A stretch of DNA of 64,000 nucleotides from Thalassoglobus neptunius. Its GTDB lineage: Bacteria; Planctomycetota; Planctomycetia; Planctomycetales; Planctomycetaceae. The first letter of the stretch is position 1; each line of letters opens with the position of its first letter. The stretch covers positions 37,120 to 101,119 of the forward strand of contig NZ_SIHI01000008.1 in NCBI RefSeq assembly GCF_007859735.1, in the 5' to 3' direction. The notes under the pieces were generated by a model. That model saw only the letters and a list, made by a program, of their open reading frames with translations. It was not told the origin of the DNA and ran no database searches. Both the position numbers and the translations under genes were made by a program. Of the stretch, positions 63,848 through 64,000 are shown in pieces.

Positions 63848-64000
63848 GAGGCTATCCGGAAACTGAGGTTTTTTGAAAGTCTGGTTTTGTTCACACTTTG
63901 CGGTTCATCAACGCAAAGGAGTGCACGGTGTCCGAGGCGATTCGAAAAGCGTACCCAAGTGACCTGACTGACCTTCAGTGGGAGATGATCGAAATGATTC
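63848..64000 (+). mobile_element. Left end of an IS5/IS4-like insertion sequence (cut by window edge)
   Basis: The transposase start at 63928 is preceded by a non-coding leader that runs back to GAGGCTATCCGGAAACTG at 63848, which has the look of a terminal inverted repeat of IS5-type elements. The other end lies outside the window, so the repeat and any target duplication cannot be confirmed. Confidence 0.5.
63928..64000 (+). CDS. Transposase N-terminus, IS5-family type (cut by window edge)
   Basis: The frame from GTG at 63928 reads SEAIRKAYPSDLTDLQWEMI, the well-known start of IS5/DUF4096 transposases (RKPYPSDLTDEQW-type pattern, from memory). AAGGAG at 63916-63921 gives a good ribosome site. 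The DDE catalytic residues are beyond the window. Confidence 0.75.
   Translation, partial: MSEAIRKAYPSDLTDLQWEMIEMI

Noticed and set aside
63919..63926. GAGTGCAC near the transposase start, same as the end of the 63-base element
   Set aside because: No matching left end or interior lies 55 bases upstream, so it is taken as a chance match.

Overview
The window comes from a planctomycete (order Planctomycetales). The evidence is a set of families largely diagnostic of that group: PSCyt1/DUF1549/DUF1553 proteins with a DUF1501 partner, a DUF1559 pseudopilin, a DUF1080/PVC-type haem protein, a DUF4159 protein, and a lone tetrahydromethanopterin-linked C1 gene (fhcA). No rRNA, tRNA or CRISPR array was seen. 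Genes lie on both strands in short operons, separated by many non-coding stretches of 150-650 bases.

Layout. 1-4.5 kb: 3' end of threonine synthase, a small membrane protein, a rhomboid protease, and two minus-strand enzymes (alkaline-phosphatase-fold protein, sugar isomerase/epimerase). 5.1-10.6 kb: DUF1559 pseudopilin, a zinc-ribbon/HEAT/TM/propeller protein and ScpA. 10.7-15.8 kb: minus-strand run SGNH hydrolase, DUF4159 protein, fhcA. 16-21 kb: an HTH protein with a very acidic repeat region, a Cys/Tyr-rich lipoprotein, a secreted unknown and a COG1579 coiled-coil zinc-ribbon protein. 21-35 kb: large secreted proteins, namely a 1250-residue DUF1080-propeller-cytochrome c lipoprotein, a secreted unknown, and a PSCyt/DUF1501/PSCyt operon. 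35-43 kb: TlpA-like thioredoxin, pgk, pepA, galU with a glucuronokinase-like GHMP kinase, a small basic protein, NfeD. 43-49 kb: membrane unknown, ExeA-like ATPase, GT-C transferase overlapping a histidine kinase. 49-55 kb: an ExbB/ExbD-like operon divergent from a three-gene TadE/TadE/TadG operon. 55-64 kb: unknown, RecQ, membrane unknown, frameshifted thioredoxin, PQQ-type propeller, XerD-type recombinase, DUF456 protein, methyltransferase, and the first bases of an IS5-like insertion sequence.

Functional themes. Several blocks build the cell envelope and periplasm: pseudopilins, Tad proteins, the ExbB/ExbD-like energiser, NfeD, rhomboid and thioredoxins. Others look like surface degradation of polymers (PSCyt/DUF1501, DUF1080-cytochrome, SGNH). 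GalU plus the GHMP kinase could make UDP-glucuronate from free glucuronate. fhcA links to formaldehyde/formate handling, but its partner subunits are not here.

The most interesting non-coding signal is a family of about seven intergenic copies of a 62-63 base element. Its ends are inverted repeats, best preserved as GTGCACTC/GAGTGCAC. Two copies, 3 kb apart and in opposite orientation, share 29 of 30 bases at one end. Other points worth checking are a clean single-base frameshift in a thioredoxin gene, an in-frame TAG in what looks like a signal peptide, and a TadG-type von Willebrand domain interrupted by about 200 residues.
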